Of a DNA stretch of 64,000 bases, positions 11,883-24,242 are shown piece after piece. Source of the stretch: Chrysoperla carnea. Lineage: Eukaryota; Arthropoda; Insecta; Neuroptera; Chrysopidae. The translations under genes and the position numbers were made by a program. A model generated the notes under the pieces. That model was given only the letters and a program-made list of their open reading frames with translations, searched no databases and was not told where the DNA came from. The number at the start of each line of letters is the position of its first letter. Positions within the stretch are counted from its first letter, which is position 1. The stretch is from assembly GCF_905475395.1 (NCBI RefSeq), contig NC_058337.1, forward strand, positions 87,724,368 to 87,788,367, written 5' to 3'.

Positions 11883-12954
11883 TTATATATATAGTTATAT
11901 AATTTTTAATTAAAAAACCTTTGTGGGGTAAAATAAAAATAAAAAAACTGTCCGGTTCACAGTTTCAAAAATTAGAGAACCAAAACTATCATTTTACAAA
12001 GGAGAGGCGTAATCAAAATATTTACCACAAGCGCTGTGCCCCACGTTACGTTCCTGTGCCAGTAAGTACCGAAGCCCGCCGGAAAGTGTATGAAGTGCTT
12101 TCGACATATTTTAAAAATACTAAAGCAAAGCGCTCTTAAAGTTAAGATATTTACTAGCAGGCATCCTGTATATACACCCGGTACCTATGGGGGCATTTCT
12201 AACATAGGTAAGTCAGCTCTTGGGTTATAAATTATATTCTTATCATAAAGAATGTGCTTGTAAAATGCTAATAGGCAGAGACTCAAATAAGAGTTACTAG
12301 TTATAATATTGACAATTAGAGAAGTAACAATATCTGTACTTGTTATCATGGGTATTTTTTTTTTAAATTAAATATTTTCCGACCCATTACATATAGCAAA
12401 ACATATTAGTTAATATAACGTAGTTAATACAAGGCCGAATGTACTACGCTATTTTTCCGATAATTAAAAAAATTATTAATAAAACAATTTCAAAAAATAC
12501 TCTGTTTTATATTAAGTTTTATTTTGGCGTCAAATATTATCAAACATAAAAACAAAACATTAAAAAAATGCATAAAAATGATTATCAGCAACCATTAAAA
12601 ATGTCAAAAAAAAACTATATCGATATTATGAAAGAATGCTGTAGATGTTTATACAAAAATTTACCATTTTTAAAACTAGTAACAAATGTTTTAACTTCAT
12701 AAAAACTCGAGCATTCTTATGAAAGTAATTTTTTTGTTGTTGTAAAAATTCGTTTTCCAACCATTCATCACATATGACTGTGCCAATCGTGAATCCTTAA
12801 TTCACTTGAGAAAATTCCTTCAAGAGTAAAACTCTCAAGTAAAACTTTTAAGTATTTAAATAATTCACCCACTTCCAATATTCGAACTTATTTTAAAAAC
12901 CGACTTAAAAATTAATTATATTTAAAGATTAAAAATTTTATTATATTTAGTCGC
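11883..12954. other. Gene-free stretch
   Basis: An ORF of 72 codons from 11,921 contains a KKLSGSQ-like stretch reminiscent of hAT N-termini, but nothing else supports it. The rest is AT-rich without features. Confidence 0.4.
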
Positions 12955-13092
12955 CCTATTATCTCAGTTGGTTAAGGCGTAACCAATTCCGTCCGCGGTA
13001 TGCTTAGGGTAGCGGATTCGATTCCCGCCGCTGCAACAAAATTAATTCACAATGGCCTCGTGGACAGCCAATATAACCTAACCTAACCACCA
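12955..13092 (+). mobile_element. tRNA-derived SINE with internal deletion and TAACC tail
   Basis: The head has the A-box-like TATCTCAGTTGG and B box GATTCGATTCCCG. The body is deleted after 'caacaaaattaattca'. The 3' end 'cgtggacagccaatataacc' is followed by two TAACC units. It shares its ends with the copy at 8,863. Confidence 0.7.
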
Positions 13093-13142
13093 GATAAGTT
13101 TATAGTTTTCACTATTTTTCACAATTAAATTTCATTCCTTTA

Positions 13143-13398
13143 TTCGTTGGGTACTTTATTGTAGGGGACAATAAAACCGACGCCTGCGCTCCTATTGGAT
13201 AATTTTGGCGTTAAAGGCGTTGTTATGACTAAAATGATTAAAAATAACAATAAATTAAACTTGTTGCATGAAAATAGTATAAAATTTTTCAAATTTAAAC
13301 CATATATACAATCCATAGACTTATATATCCATCCATACAATTGTTTTAATAATATAGTGTGTCGCTACTATGGTAAATAAACCCATGCACGAATCGAA
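13143..13398. mobile_element. TA-flanked MITE, 256 bp (same family as 5,626-6,012)
   Basis: It begins TTCGTTGGGTAC and ends 'catgcacgaatcgaa', with TA on both sides (13,141-13,142 and 13,399-13,400). Interior blocks 'gggacaataaaaccgacgc', 'attttggcgttaaagg' and 'gttatgact' match the reverse complement of the copy at 5,626-6,012 in order. Small ORFs on both strands are fortuitous. Confidence 0.75.
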
Positions 13399-13400
13399 TA

Positions 13401-15820
13401 AAAATGTTACTATTTCCTGTATTAACAATAGGCATTAATTCAATTTCTAAACCGTTCTAATTTATTATGTTATTTCCACCAATAACAATAACAATAAAAG
13501 TGATTTGGTTATCACTTATTTCCTTCCTTATTCGCACCCTGATGATTTCATGATATTAGTTTTAGACAAATATTTTATCTTCTTATTATCAGATAGGTAT
13601 CTACAAAATTATCCAACGGTATATTATTTAAGTTAATTAGCAAACCAAAATCAATAATTCATAAAAGTTCAAATAAAAAATGTCTTCAAATAAACAAATC
13701 GATCAAGTGTGAAAAAAGTCTAAGGCGACGCTGTATTGGTGTCTTAGATTTAATAATATGAAACAACTTATTTTAAGAAAATTATGGAAGGAATTACTTG
13801 GGAGTTATTTAGCATGGTTAACTTAATAATTCTATGAAATTCGTACTAAAATTTTCTTGGTATAGGAAATAAATATTACAGTTGTTGCGCTAGGCCCCAC
13901 CTCCGCCTACATGATCCTTTACATACATTCAAAATTTTTTTTCGTTTCACTGAAAAAATTAGTAGATACCCATCTTATGCAGCAAATTTTTAACAAATAA
14001 TTCCAAATTCCTTCAAATCAAGTTATAAAAATATTACCCATTTTAATGATTCACCTATGGATACAAACTGGGCTTGGATATTTTTCCCAAAATAAATTTG
14101 TTCTTTTTAGTCCCGGCTTTAATACAGAAAAGTTATTTAATAAAGAAATCGTACTAATTGAAGGTAAATAATTGTAGTTAAATAGATTAATAACCGATTT
14201 AATAGTACTCATAAAATCTTTAAGCCAAAAAAACAACTTGGGTTGAATAGAAAATTTGAAGATGAAAACCGCAACCAATCCGAACAAATTAAACTGGTCT
14301 CAAAAAAATGAACCTGGCATGATGCAACTGATATTAAATTAGAATAAAAAAAGTTCTTTTTTAGATACAAAATGCTGAACTCGTAGAAAGTCCTAAATTT
14401 TACTTTAAACCACTAGTTTTATGTAAGTAAATTGATTTTTAAACAAACAAATCGTGTTAACTAAAGTGTAAACAACGAAATTTTTACAGTTATGGGGGAA
14501 TAAATTCCATATTTAATTTTGAATAATAATAATTAATTTACCTATCAGGAAAAATTTGATAGACGTAAGCATAACTGGTACGAAAAATTCAAAGATCATA
14601 TAATTCAATAAATATTTATAAAAAAAAAAAACTATACTCCGGAAAGTATAATAACTCAAAGCTGTGGGTAAGTACGAAAAAAGGAATTTCATGCTCCTAG
14701 TGCTATATTTGAAAAATCAAACTATCCTTCATGAATGAAACATTTGCAGCCCACATATCAGGAATTATTATTCTATGTGGATAAATTCTGTCACCTGTCA
14801 TTTATTATTAAGATTATTTCTAAAATTCCGTGAATAATTGTAAATGACAGAAATCAATTATACATATAATATTGTATGAGTATAAATCGTAATAAGTTTT
14901 TATTTTGAATTCTCGAATCTTCTTAAAGAATCTTCAAACAAAGAACTTCAAAAGTAATTTAAAAAAAAAAAACTTCGTAAGTTCAGTCATAACAAATTTT
15001 AAAATAAATAAATTAATAAAAATACTTAATAAAATAAAAAAAACTTAAAAAAAAATTCTCACCTAAAAACAATAAATAAAAATAATAAATATTTACAATT
15101 GAACACAAAAAACAAAGTAGTCCAATAACAACGTAAAGCAATCCAAAATAATACCGATTCACTAATATATTTCGAGACAAATATAAACCAAAACAAAATC
15201 AAAATACACCGGAATACTAAACAAAATTATTCTTTTTTTTTAAATTAAAAATATTATTCAAAAATGAACTTCATATATATTGTTGTATGGATATTCAATT
15301 TTAAAAACGTGTTGTGTTTCACTTATATAAAAAAATAAAACTATTTATAAGAACCCGGTAGAATACTTTTTTATATCGACCATAAACTGATTTTATTTTA
15401 TTTACAATTAGTTTGAACAATATTTAGTAGACGTTTATAATATATAGTTTATAGGTAAACTGAATCCACAACAACTGTGTTGGATTGTACGTCCGACAAG
15501 TTATGTTATATGAACAATGATTGTAAAATAGTATTTTATATAGTGTGTTTATTTGTATATACATTTACCAGTGGCGTACATTCTTATTTTTTATTATTAT
15601 TTTAACTTTATTTGACGTAAAAAATCAATTTATACAATAAATAAAAGAAAATAAACTTGTATCAATCAAAATGAAAACTTAAAAATAAAATAAATAACAA
15701 AAATAATATTAATAATAGAAATAAAACATTAATTGCAATAGAAATTATACAAAGACGGACAGAAAGAAAAAAATTAATGAAAATAATCATTCTAATATAA
15801 AAATGGAAACATAGACGGCT
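13401..15820. other. Gene-free AT-rich stretch
   Basis: This is 2.4 kb without a recognisable gene, RNA or element. A-rich tracts occur around 14,950-15,060. Confidence 0.5.
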
Positions 15821-16218
15821 TCATTTGATGTACGACTCCCTTTTTTTTAAGATGTGTTTAAGGTAGGCTACCACGGGTTTTATTTTAGCCTGTTCGGACA
15901 CATTCAAAATATCTGTGGCAGAGTATATGTTTAGGCGAATAAGCTCATCTCTTTCTACACCTGCAGTTCCAGGACAATCTTCTATCAAGTGTTTTATACT
16001 TTCAACCGCGTCACACATGGCACACACTCTAACACCCTCTTCTTTCTTGCTGTTCCATTTAAACCCATACATACGAAAACTTGCAATCACATACCTTTCA
16101 CTCCTCTCACTTATACTCAGATACCTTGCTCCTTGCTCGTAGTGGTGTAACATAGTGAATATTTGCAAGGATTCCTTTACGCTGATATCACTCAGGTACT
16201 CACTAAGAGCAAGTTGTT
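15821..16218 (-). pseudogene. LINE ORF2 C-terminal fragment with zinc-knuckle
   Basis: On the minus strand the reading frame has SERSERYVIASFRMYGFKW, then the metal-binding pattern CAMC...IKHLIEDC, and a C-terminal helix ending KKRESYIK. This matches the C-terminus of R1/jockey-type non-LTR retrotransposon polyproteins. The real homology stops near a T run at 16,218-16,240; codons before it (poly-Lys) come from the junction. The reverse transcriptase and endonuclease are missing, so it is a 5'-truncated copy. Confidence 0.65.
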
Positions 16219-16275
16219 TAATTTTTTTTTTTTTTTTTTTATTTATTACATTCTTATTTATTATCTTATACAATA

Positions 16276-16792
16276 GGGTATTATCGTTAGTCAAAAATAA
16301 ATTATGAAATTTGAAAAAAGTTAAAATTTATGTAAAAATATACATAAATATTCTGATTTCGAGTCATAAAAGCACATTTTTCTTTTAAAATATTAAAATT
16401 AAAAATCGTAATTTTTAAACTGTATATCACGTGACCTAAAACGTAGGTAAGCCCTGCTGTGATGTCATAGCGGTATGAGTCATAGACCATCAGTTAGTTC
16501 AATATAGACAGCTGGGTATAATATATCCATAGATAATAAGTATTTATATTTATTATAATCAGATGTCTATGAATAATATCTGTCAAACTTATTTGTGTTA
16601 TTTTGTATATTGATACCCATATTACGTCATCAAATTGGATGCCCGCGTTTTTGACAGTTTAAAAAAGGTTTAAAAATTTAATTTAAGTTTTTGGCAAGAA
16701 AGCGTGTGTATTTTTCCGAAATAAATTTTTGGTGGCTTTTTATTAACAAAATCAACATTTTGAAGTACTTTTTCAAAAATAGTGGAATACCC
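16276..16792. mobile_element. Possible TA-flanked short-TIR element, 517 bp
   Basis: The left end GGGTATT (16,276) and right end AATACCC (16,792) are inverted, with TA directly outside both. The inverted repeat is only 7 bp, so the support is weak. It adjoins the truncated LINE fragment at 15,821. Confidence 0.3.
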
Positions 16793-18099
16793 TATTAATA
16801 CAAATACAAAAGTTTATAACTTTGTTTATCCGCTAAAGTTAACTTACAATACGATAGTTGCCTGATATCAAATTTGAAATATTACGCATAAAAATGTAAA
16901 ACTAGACTTAATACTATGACAAAATTTGAAAGTGAAATTAAAATCGATTTAAAAACGAAGAAGTTATGAGCATTGAAAGATCTCCTTTTAGCAAAACAAA
17001 GTTTTATATGTAATTTCTATGGCAATATCAGACAATGACGTCACTAAACTATATTTTCTTCCTTGTTTAATTAGTAAGTTTAAACGTTCATATTTTGTGT
17101 ACTTTCAAAGATTTTCATAAACCAATTTCACTTTTCTGCCCGTAAAGTGAGAATTCTTCACCTGAAGTGATAAAAACAATATAGCAAAAATACCTATTGA
17201 ACCAATAAAATTCCCTAAGTATGAGTCATGCTTAAAGTTATTGAATTTCTAATAGTCAGTAGCTATAGCTTTTTTTCTCAAAACGAGGCGATGGGACATC
17301 CACATATCTACCGATGGTTTTCGTAATTTATCACTAGCATAATTCATGAAGATCATTTGTTCATACAGTCAATTTCTAATCAGGCATTTTGGCAATATTT
17401 GCAATATTATTTTTCTTCTAAAATTTCAATACTCTGTATCTCGAAAGGGAAGCTTCCCCAGCTATAAGAGGAATAGAAATAGTAATTATTTGAACGTTAT
17501 GTACCATTTGATGAAGTTCTGCTGTTGGGTCACCCTATATATGGACAGGTAGATCATTTAAAACGAAGTTCAAGTTCATTATTTAATTTTTTTTTAAAAA
17601 AAAACCCACTTTTGATATAACATAACACGTTAATTTAAAAAATATGAATCTTTTGTTTGTTATTGTTTGTATGTTTATTTTAATTACATTTTAAAAAGGA
17701 ATGGAAATATAAAAATATCTTTCTAGTATTACTTCGATGATCGTCGCAGAAATTGATTGATTTATTTATAAAATTATAGTTACATAGATAGCGTTAATCA
17801 GGGCTACTTAATGACCGCAGTCAAGCTTTGTCACAGATCCTTTTTCGACAAATAATTATTTGGCATACCTTGGATTTTTCATTATTAAAGCGTAACTAAT
17901 CATACCCAAACAAGGACCCCAATGTATTCGAAATTTTCTGCACACGCAAATTTTCCTTACCTATTATTTTTCCTGTTACAAAGTAACCACAGTCTGTTAC
18001 AAAGTAAGTCCAGTTTACTGCGGTTCTCAAATATTAACCTGAACTTATTCTTTTAACCAGGGCAAACAGGCTACTAAATCAAAATACGAATCTAATCTA
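16793..18099. other. Gene-free stretch
   Basis: AT-rich; I recognise no gene or RNA. Confidence 0.45.
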
Positions 18100-18330
18100 C
18101 ATATCATGGAAAGCTTTACCGTAAAACGTGAAAATTGAGGAATCACAAATGAAAACTTGTCATTTCTGCAGTCTTCTGGGAAAAAGTGCTAAGGAGGTAG
18201 AAACATTAGAACATCTGCTATGTTGATATGACACTGAAAAACCGACGTTCTAAAATCATAGGTTGGAATTTAATAAATGGTTTGGAGGAAGCGGTGGAAA
18301 CGGGCATCGAGAAAATAATAAGCTTTCTTA
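18100..18330 (+). pseudogene. Decayed LINE ORF2 C-terminal zinc-knuckle region
   Basis: In one frame, a CHFC (18,158-18,169) is followed 14 residues later by HLLC (to 18,223), then a stop. The C-x2-C...H-x(2-4)-C pattern with a LEHLL core is typical of the region after the RT/RNase H domains of R1- and jockey-like retrotransposons. The flanks contain stops and frame changes. Confidence 0.4.
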
Positions 18331-20374
18331 AAAGCTAGAAATGTTGTAAAGTAAAGGTTGGAGAGAAGTAGCATGTTTTTTTCTAAAGAGAGCAATATAA
18401 TGGACCTCGCGCCACCAAGTGTGTGTCGGAACGAGCACTTCAACCTACCAACCTCTAGGTTTGACGAACTAAGTATTTGCAATACAAAAGTGATTAAAAA
18501 TTAACAAATATGAACATGGTTAAATAGTAAATTGAGAAGTTCGCTCTTCGGATCAATCGAGTTTAATCGGATCAATTGATTGTAGTCCTTAGTACTGAGT
18601 ACTATTGAGTACAAGAAAAAAATGTTATTATTTTAGTCATGTTATATTTTGAACACGCGACATTAATATTTAAAAATAAAATTAAAAACAATTATTTAAT
18701 ATTATTGAATTTCTTAAATAAATTAATTTAAATTGCTTTTATTTTATAAGATTCAACTGATAAGAAGTCGATTATTTTTTTGTTGTATAGCTATAAAAAT
18801 ATCTAATTCGTTTCACTTTAATTTAATTTTTGAAATTCACTTTATTATCCATTATGTCAAAATATGTGTTAGTATCTAACGTGTCATACATGGACGTAGC
18901 AGCCTAGCAGGGGCGACAGATAATAGAAGCTTCCCCACTCTGGACACGGATTGTCACCATAATTAAAACGAGATTTTAATAATGAAACCATTCGAATTTC
19001 TACGCCAATGAAAGCAAAAGAGTTTAAGTATAAAATATAGATTCAGTTGTGTAGGTACTACAAAAAAGTTACTTTTGGAAGACTCTATATTACTCTCATG
19101 GTTTACTCAAAATTTTCAATTTTAGCCATTCAAATTTATAAATTTTTTTTATATAAAGTGGGACTATGTCTAAATCAATTCTGAAATTGTAAGGGGGGGG
19201 GGGTGGTTACCCGATTACTTTAATAACTAAATGACTTCAAAAGTAGGCATATTTAACATTGGTATTATGGGAAAACGATAGATGGATGATATGGTTTCAT
19301 AGGTTTCTCCAAAACTAATCGTTGGTAATTAAAAATAAGAAACTTGGTGGTAATTAAAGTTAAAACCTTAATAAATCATTGAAAATAAAAAAAAATCCGT
19401 TGTGCCCGGCTAATTAAGGATGCATGAGCACGGTAGTGGGGACAAAAATTAAAAAAATAAATTTTTTTCAATTTTGATGGTGAATTATGTTATAACTAGA
19501 CAATATATGACGAAAAGTAAGAATAAAATTTTCCATATCTGGAGTAATTTTCAAAATATCGAAAAGTTTTATTTTTATTTTTCGTCTACATTCAAGTTCA
19601 AACAAAATTCGTCATCAAAGTTGAAAATAAGTTGGCGCTCGTACTATCTTAAACATAAAATGTGTATGGAAATAGAAATTTGCCACGAAAGACGCTTTTC
19701 TGTAATTTTTTTAATTTTCACTTACCTACAGAGATTGTTTCTCCAGAGGTTCGGTATAATTTATCACTTAATTCCACCTACACTGCAATCATATTCTTCA
19801 GTCTATGAGACTTCATCTCAGGGTCGATGCCTCAGCCTCCCATTGGTAATACAAAGCCAATCTACACAGCGCAATAGCTAAAGTAGCATTGCATTGAGTT
19901 TTGCAATCAAAAAACTTCATAAAAGATACATATTTAAAACTTATTCAATATCATCGCATTTTATACACGGTTTTCAAAAATTATACTAGCTTTTTTTACT
20001 TCCCAGTGGCAGTATATAAAGGGTACGATTTTTGAATCGAAATTTTCAACATATCTTTACGTTTCATGGTCAGGAAAAGTAACACCAATAATTTTGAGAA
20101 GAAGTATGTGTGTGTGTCTGTGTGTATACATACGTACGTTCGTGGTCATTTTTCCTGATTGATATAACGCGAACAAAAAGTGGTATTAACGAAGCGTATT
20201 AACGGCCATATGATCGGAAAAGAATTTCCTGATAATTTTTATTAGATGAACTATTTTATTTGTTTTCATGACATTAATAATTTTCTGTTACTTTGCGTTA
20301 AGTAACACGAATCGAAAAAAATTTTTCGATTAAACTCAACTTTTTTAACATGAAGAGTCTGAATCTATAATAAA
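18331..20374. other. Gene-free stretch with a G homopolymer
   Basis: AT-rich non-coding sequence. It contains a run of about 11 G near 19,193-19,203. An ORF of 135 codons from 19,474 has no recognisable motif, and I do not call it a gene. Confidence 0.45.
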
Positions 20375-20986
20375 TAAGTGAAACAAACAATTTACTGAGT
20401 TAATTGTTGAAATACCATGTATAGACAGTGTTGATTATGCAATCGTTTCCTTTTGTACGTCATATAAGTAAAGAAAGATAGTCACTCTTTCACACAAAGT
20501 AATAAAAGTATCTTTTTTTCACATATAGAAACATATGTATACTTGATATAATACAATACATGTGTACAAACTTTATTGGTTCTTACCTATTTTGCGCCCT
20601 TACGGGTAAACAGTGACGGTTACGAAAAAATGTTTCCAATAAAAGTTGTTTATTCTTTTAAGCATCATTTTTGGCATTTAAACTTTTATGCTATGTTCTA
20701 TCGATTTACAAGGCCCAATTGACCTATGTTGCCATTTGCAAACTCGACCTCACTTTTTACGTCCTAAGCACGCTTAAAAAATTTCTACTTGATACCTCTT
20801 TTCGTTTTTGAGTTATCGTGTTGACGAGTTAACGAACAGACGGACAACCGGAAATGGATTCTTTAGGTGATTTTATGAAGACCTATACTAAAATTTTGTT
20901 CGTAGCTTCAATAGTTTTAAGCGTTACAAACTTGGGACTAAACTTAGCATATCTTGATATATTTCATATATGCATGGTATAAAAAA
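20375..20986 (-). repeat. Family-B dispersed repeat, full-length type
   Basis: It starts 'aagtgaaacaaacaattt' and includes 'gggtaaacagtgacggttac', 'cactttttacgtcctaagc', 'gagttatcgtgttgacg' and 'aaacttgggactaaactta'. It ends 'atgcatggtataaaaaa'. At about 612 bp it is one of the most complete copies. Confidence 0.82.
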
Positions 20987-21841
20987 CGTCATTTGCATTT
21001 AAGATTTTAAAGTTTATCACTGCCCCAGTTTAGATACGTGCTTTTCTCATGTTCTTCGTCTGTTTCCATACTTTTTGAAAACCATGTATAATATAGCAGT
21101 AAATTAGTAATTACACCGAAACATTTTTCATTTAAATTTATACAGAGATTCTGCCTGCGGAAAAATTTATTTGAATAAAACCAGACTTGAAACAAAAAAA
21201 TGTCAAAAATCAGTTGATGACACTATCCACTTTTCGATATGTTTTATGTAAACATTATGCTAGAATATGACTAAACACGAGAATTATTAATTAGACGTGC
21301 TGACTCAAAATTCATTATTATTATGATAAAATATATTGGTTTTTGAACATGTTTTAAAAATAACTATGATGATGACCAATATTTTCTAATGATTCTTTTT
21401 TTAGCATCATACTTTTTGAGTTGATATTTTTATTGAAATAAAATAAATGCTGTGTAATAAGTAAGTCTTTATGTAGTAAACATTTTTGGCAAATATCCAT
21501 TTTCAAATTGATCTCATAGAAGAAGAAACAAAACCTCACGTTTTTACTGCGTGCATGATAATGAAGGTTTCTTTTAAAAAAAAAAAAATAGTCCGTTGGA
21601 ATAAACAAGCCTCGTTAATTATTTTTAACTGAACCTCAAATATTTGATGGATGCATGCTTAATTATTTTGATAGTATTTTTCTCATTTTTAATAAGAAAT
21701 ATGTTGTTTTTTTCATATGAATTTGTATACATATGTTTGATTGATTAATTGAAAATATTATAGAGAATAAATGGCGCGATGTTAATCATTATCATTGCAC
21801 ATGTTTCGAATATAGGGGAAAATCATTCAAATATAAATCTG
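20987..21841. other. Gene-free stretch
   Basis: AT-rich; no gene or repeat boundary recognised. Confidence 0.45.
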
Positions 21842-22066
21842 GCTTGGCATTCGACCAGTTCGAACATTGCACCTTTACAGCTTGCGGCAATGCAAAAATT
21901 TCAAAATCGTTGTCTTTGGACGATTTCGAAAGTCCCCCTATGATATCCGGCTGAGGCTCTCCACAGAGAAACTGGGCACCCCATAATCAAAACTTTCATC
22001 CAAACCATTTCGAAATCCTATTTCCCGCAAATCTTCCCGCAAAAACCCTTTCCCGTAAATCAATGA
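21842..22066 (+). pseudogene. LINE-type reverse transcriptase ORF2, C-terminal fragment
   Basis: The frame beginning AWHSTSSNIAPLQLAAMQKF, continuing QNRCLWTISKVP, then HRETGHPIIKTFIQ and SYFP, matches the conserved region after the reverse transcriptase domain of jockey-like non-LTR retrotransposons. A TGA near 21,952 interrupts it. It has neither the RT core nor the endonuclease, so it is a dead fragment. Confidence 0.7.
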
Positions 22067-22099
22067 TTTTGGCCCATTTGACCCGCGTACATTGCTTTT

Positions 22100-22325
22100 C
22101 ACCGCAGCTTTTACCGATATGTGTATCTATCTGTCTGGCTGGGTGCCTGTGGCATTGTAGCTTCTAAATGTATGAACCGATTTTGATTTTTTTTTTTTAA
22201 ATGAAATTATTTTTCGTTTAAAAGGTAATTTAATGGAGAGTTTTCTTAGCTATGTTTCAAGTGCTAGTTTAGGGTTCAGAACCTGAAACATTTCGGAGGT
22301 TTTTTAATTTTATATATTTCCCTTG
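22100..22325 (+). repeat. Family-A dispersed repeat
   Basis: It contains the 'ctatctgtctgg' tract, 'gtggcattgtagcttctaaa', 'gaaccgattttgatttt', 'aaaggtaatttaatggagag' and 'acctgaaacatttcgg'. It directly follows the LINE fragment at 21,842. Confidence 0.7.
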
Positions 22326-22648
22326 TTGACATCTGCAGTTTGATATAAAATAAATTACTATTAAGACATCTTAAGTTGTTTAATTAGGATTAAAAAAATT
22401 TTTTTAATCACTAAATTGCACCATCGATCCTGAACTACGCCATCAGTTTATTTAAAAACGGATATCAAAAAAAAAACAAAAAATTCGGGATTCTTCAAAA
22501 TCTACAACGTTTCATTGACAGACATAATGAATAAAGGTGGCAGAAATTGATAAGTAGCGAAGATTAAACAAAATTGTTATATTTTGACTGTCTTTACCAC
22601 TTTTACTCTATATAAGAAGCACCACAAAAATTATAAATATACACATTA

Positions 22649-23305
22649 TTATACCATGCATATATGAAATATACATAGTATATTAAGTTTAGTCCCAAGT
22701 TTGTAACGCTTAAAAATAATGATGCTAGGAAAAAAATTTTGTCATAGCTGTTCATAAAAACACCTAATTAGTCCATTTCCGGTTGTCCGTCCGTCCGGCC
22801 GTCCGGCCGTCCGTCTGTGGTCACGATAACTCAAAAACGAAAAAAGATATCGAGCTGAAATTTTTACAGCTTACTCAGGACGTAAAAAGTGAGGCTAAGT
22901 TCGTAAATGAGCATCATAGGTCAATTGGGTCTTGGGTCCGTAGGACCCATTTTGTAAACCGTTAGAGATAGAACAAAAGTTTAAATGTAAAAAATGTTCC
23001 TTATAAAAAAATAAAAAACTTTTGTTTGAAACATTTTTTTGTAAACATCACTGTTTACCCACGAGGGCGATAATTAGGTGCAAATTTTATAGTATTTGTA
23101 TGTTGTATGTGTGTTTGTTTAAAAGTGAATATCTTTTGTTATTTACGTGACGTCAAAAAAACAAATGAGTGCGCAATGTATGACACTGTCTATACATTTT
23201 ATACATACTGTCTATACATGTGTTATGTGATAAAGAAATCAACACTGACTATGCATGGTATTTCAACAATAAACTCAGTCAATTGTTTGTTTTCACTTGT
23301 TTTTA
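22649..23305 (+). repeat. Family-B dispersed repeat, near full length
   Basis: It runs from 'ataccatgcatatatgaaa' through a CCGTCCGG-rich tract (about 22,785-22,815), 'gatatcgagctgaaattt', 'gtccgtaggacccatt' and 'gtaaacatcactgttta' to 'aactcagtcaattgtttg' and 'cacttgttttt'. Orientation is opposite to the copies at 20,375 and 41,659. Confidence 0.8.
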
Positions 23306-23776
23306 TTTACGGTTGAATAATACTTACTCTCTCCTTCTTACTTCAGTAATTATAATTTGTTATTTTCATGATTTTTCTTTATTTCTTTTTCGCTTAAAAA
23401 TTGCTTTCTTTGAAATGTTAATTCTTAATGAAAACAAAAGAAAATTAATCCTATTTAAGTAGGTATATTACAAAACGTGCGCTTAATACTTTATTCATTT
23501 TATAGGTAATTATTTGTTTTTTTTTTGCTGGCATATTATATTAAGTGGACTAATATTGGTTAAATTGGTTTTAGTCGTTAGAATTACTTTTAAAAAACAT
23601 ACTGTAGATCTACATATTATTATATTGTCTACAATAAACTATAGTGTACATTCAAAACGATACTTCAACTGAAACCGCAATTTTCTCTGACTAATCGGCT
23701 TTTGCTCTGACCGAAGCCTATTCAGATTTGTATGTATGAGTCACTTTGGTTTCTATAATGTACACAAATTTATAAA

Positions 23777-24242
23777 TCCTTACTAATCCTTACTTATATT
23801 ATAAATGCGAAAATAACTCTGTCTGCCTGTCTGTGTGTTTCGCAATCACACCTAAACTACTGAACCGATTTAAATGATATTTGGTACAGAAATAGTCTAG
23901 AGCCTAAGAAAGTACTTGAGCTACTTCTTAACGCAAATTAGGTGGTCATTTAGAAAAGTGAAAGCTACAGATAATATGAACTAGGCCACATCCTTCAAGA
24001 TATAGGGCTAGGTACTAAATTCCTAATCGATTTGAAAAATTATTTCTCGCATAGAAAGCTTCATTATCAGCGAGTAACATGGGCTGCTTTCAAGAAAAAA
24101 AGGGCTCCGCACCAAAATAATAAAATCGACGAAATTGTGAACAAAAGGAGGAAAGTGACGGAAAGTGAAGTGAAGGCTATCACACAATAATCTGTGTACT
24201 TAAAATTGAAGTTGCTCAGCGAAGCGGGTAGTTCAAAGCTAG
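23777..24242 (+). mobile_element. Helitron-like non-autonomous element, 466 bp
   Basis: It starts TCCTTACTAATCC after A (23,776), with 'attataaatgcgaaa' and a CTGTCTG tract soon after. It ends in the hairpin-like 'gctcagcgaagcgggtag', then CTAG (24,239-24,242) followed by T. The ends match those at 44,782-45,214, while the interior is largely different, as is usual for Helitron families that share termini. Confidence 0.58.

Noticed and set aside
11921..12139. 72-codon ORF with a KKLSGSQ-like stretch resembling hAT transposase N-termini
   Set aside because: The match is only a few residues, with no zinc-finger or DDE region and no TIRs nearby.
12955..13030. A functional tRNA gene
   Set aside because: The anticodon arm does not fold, and the same head recurs attached to a repeat body; it is a SINE.
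19474..19881. 135-codon ORF on the plus strand
   Set aside because: Composition follows the AT-rich background, there are no domain motifs, and no splice or neighbour support.
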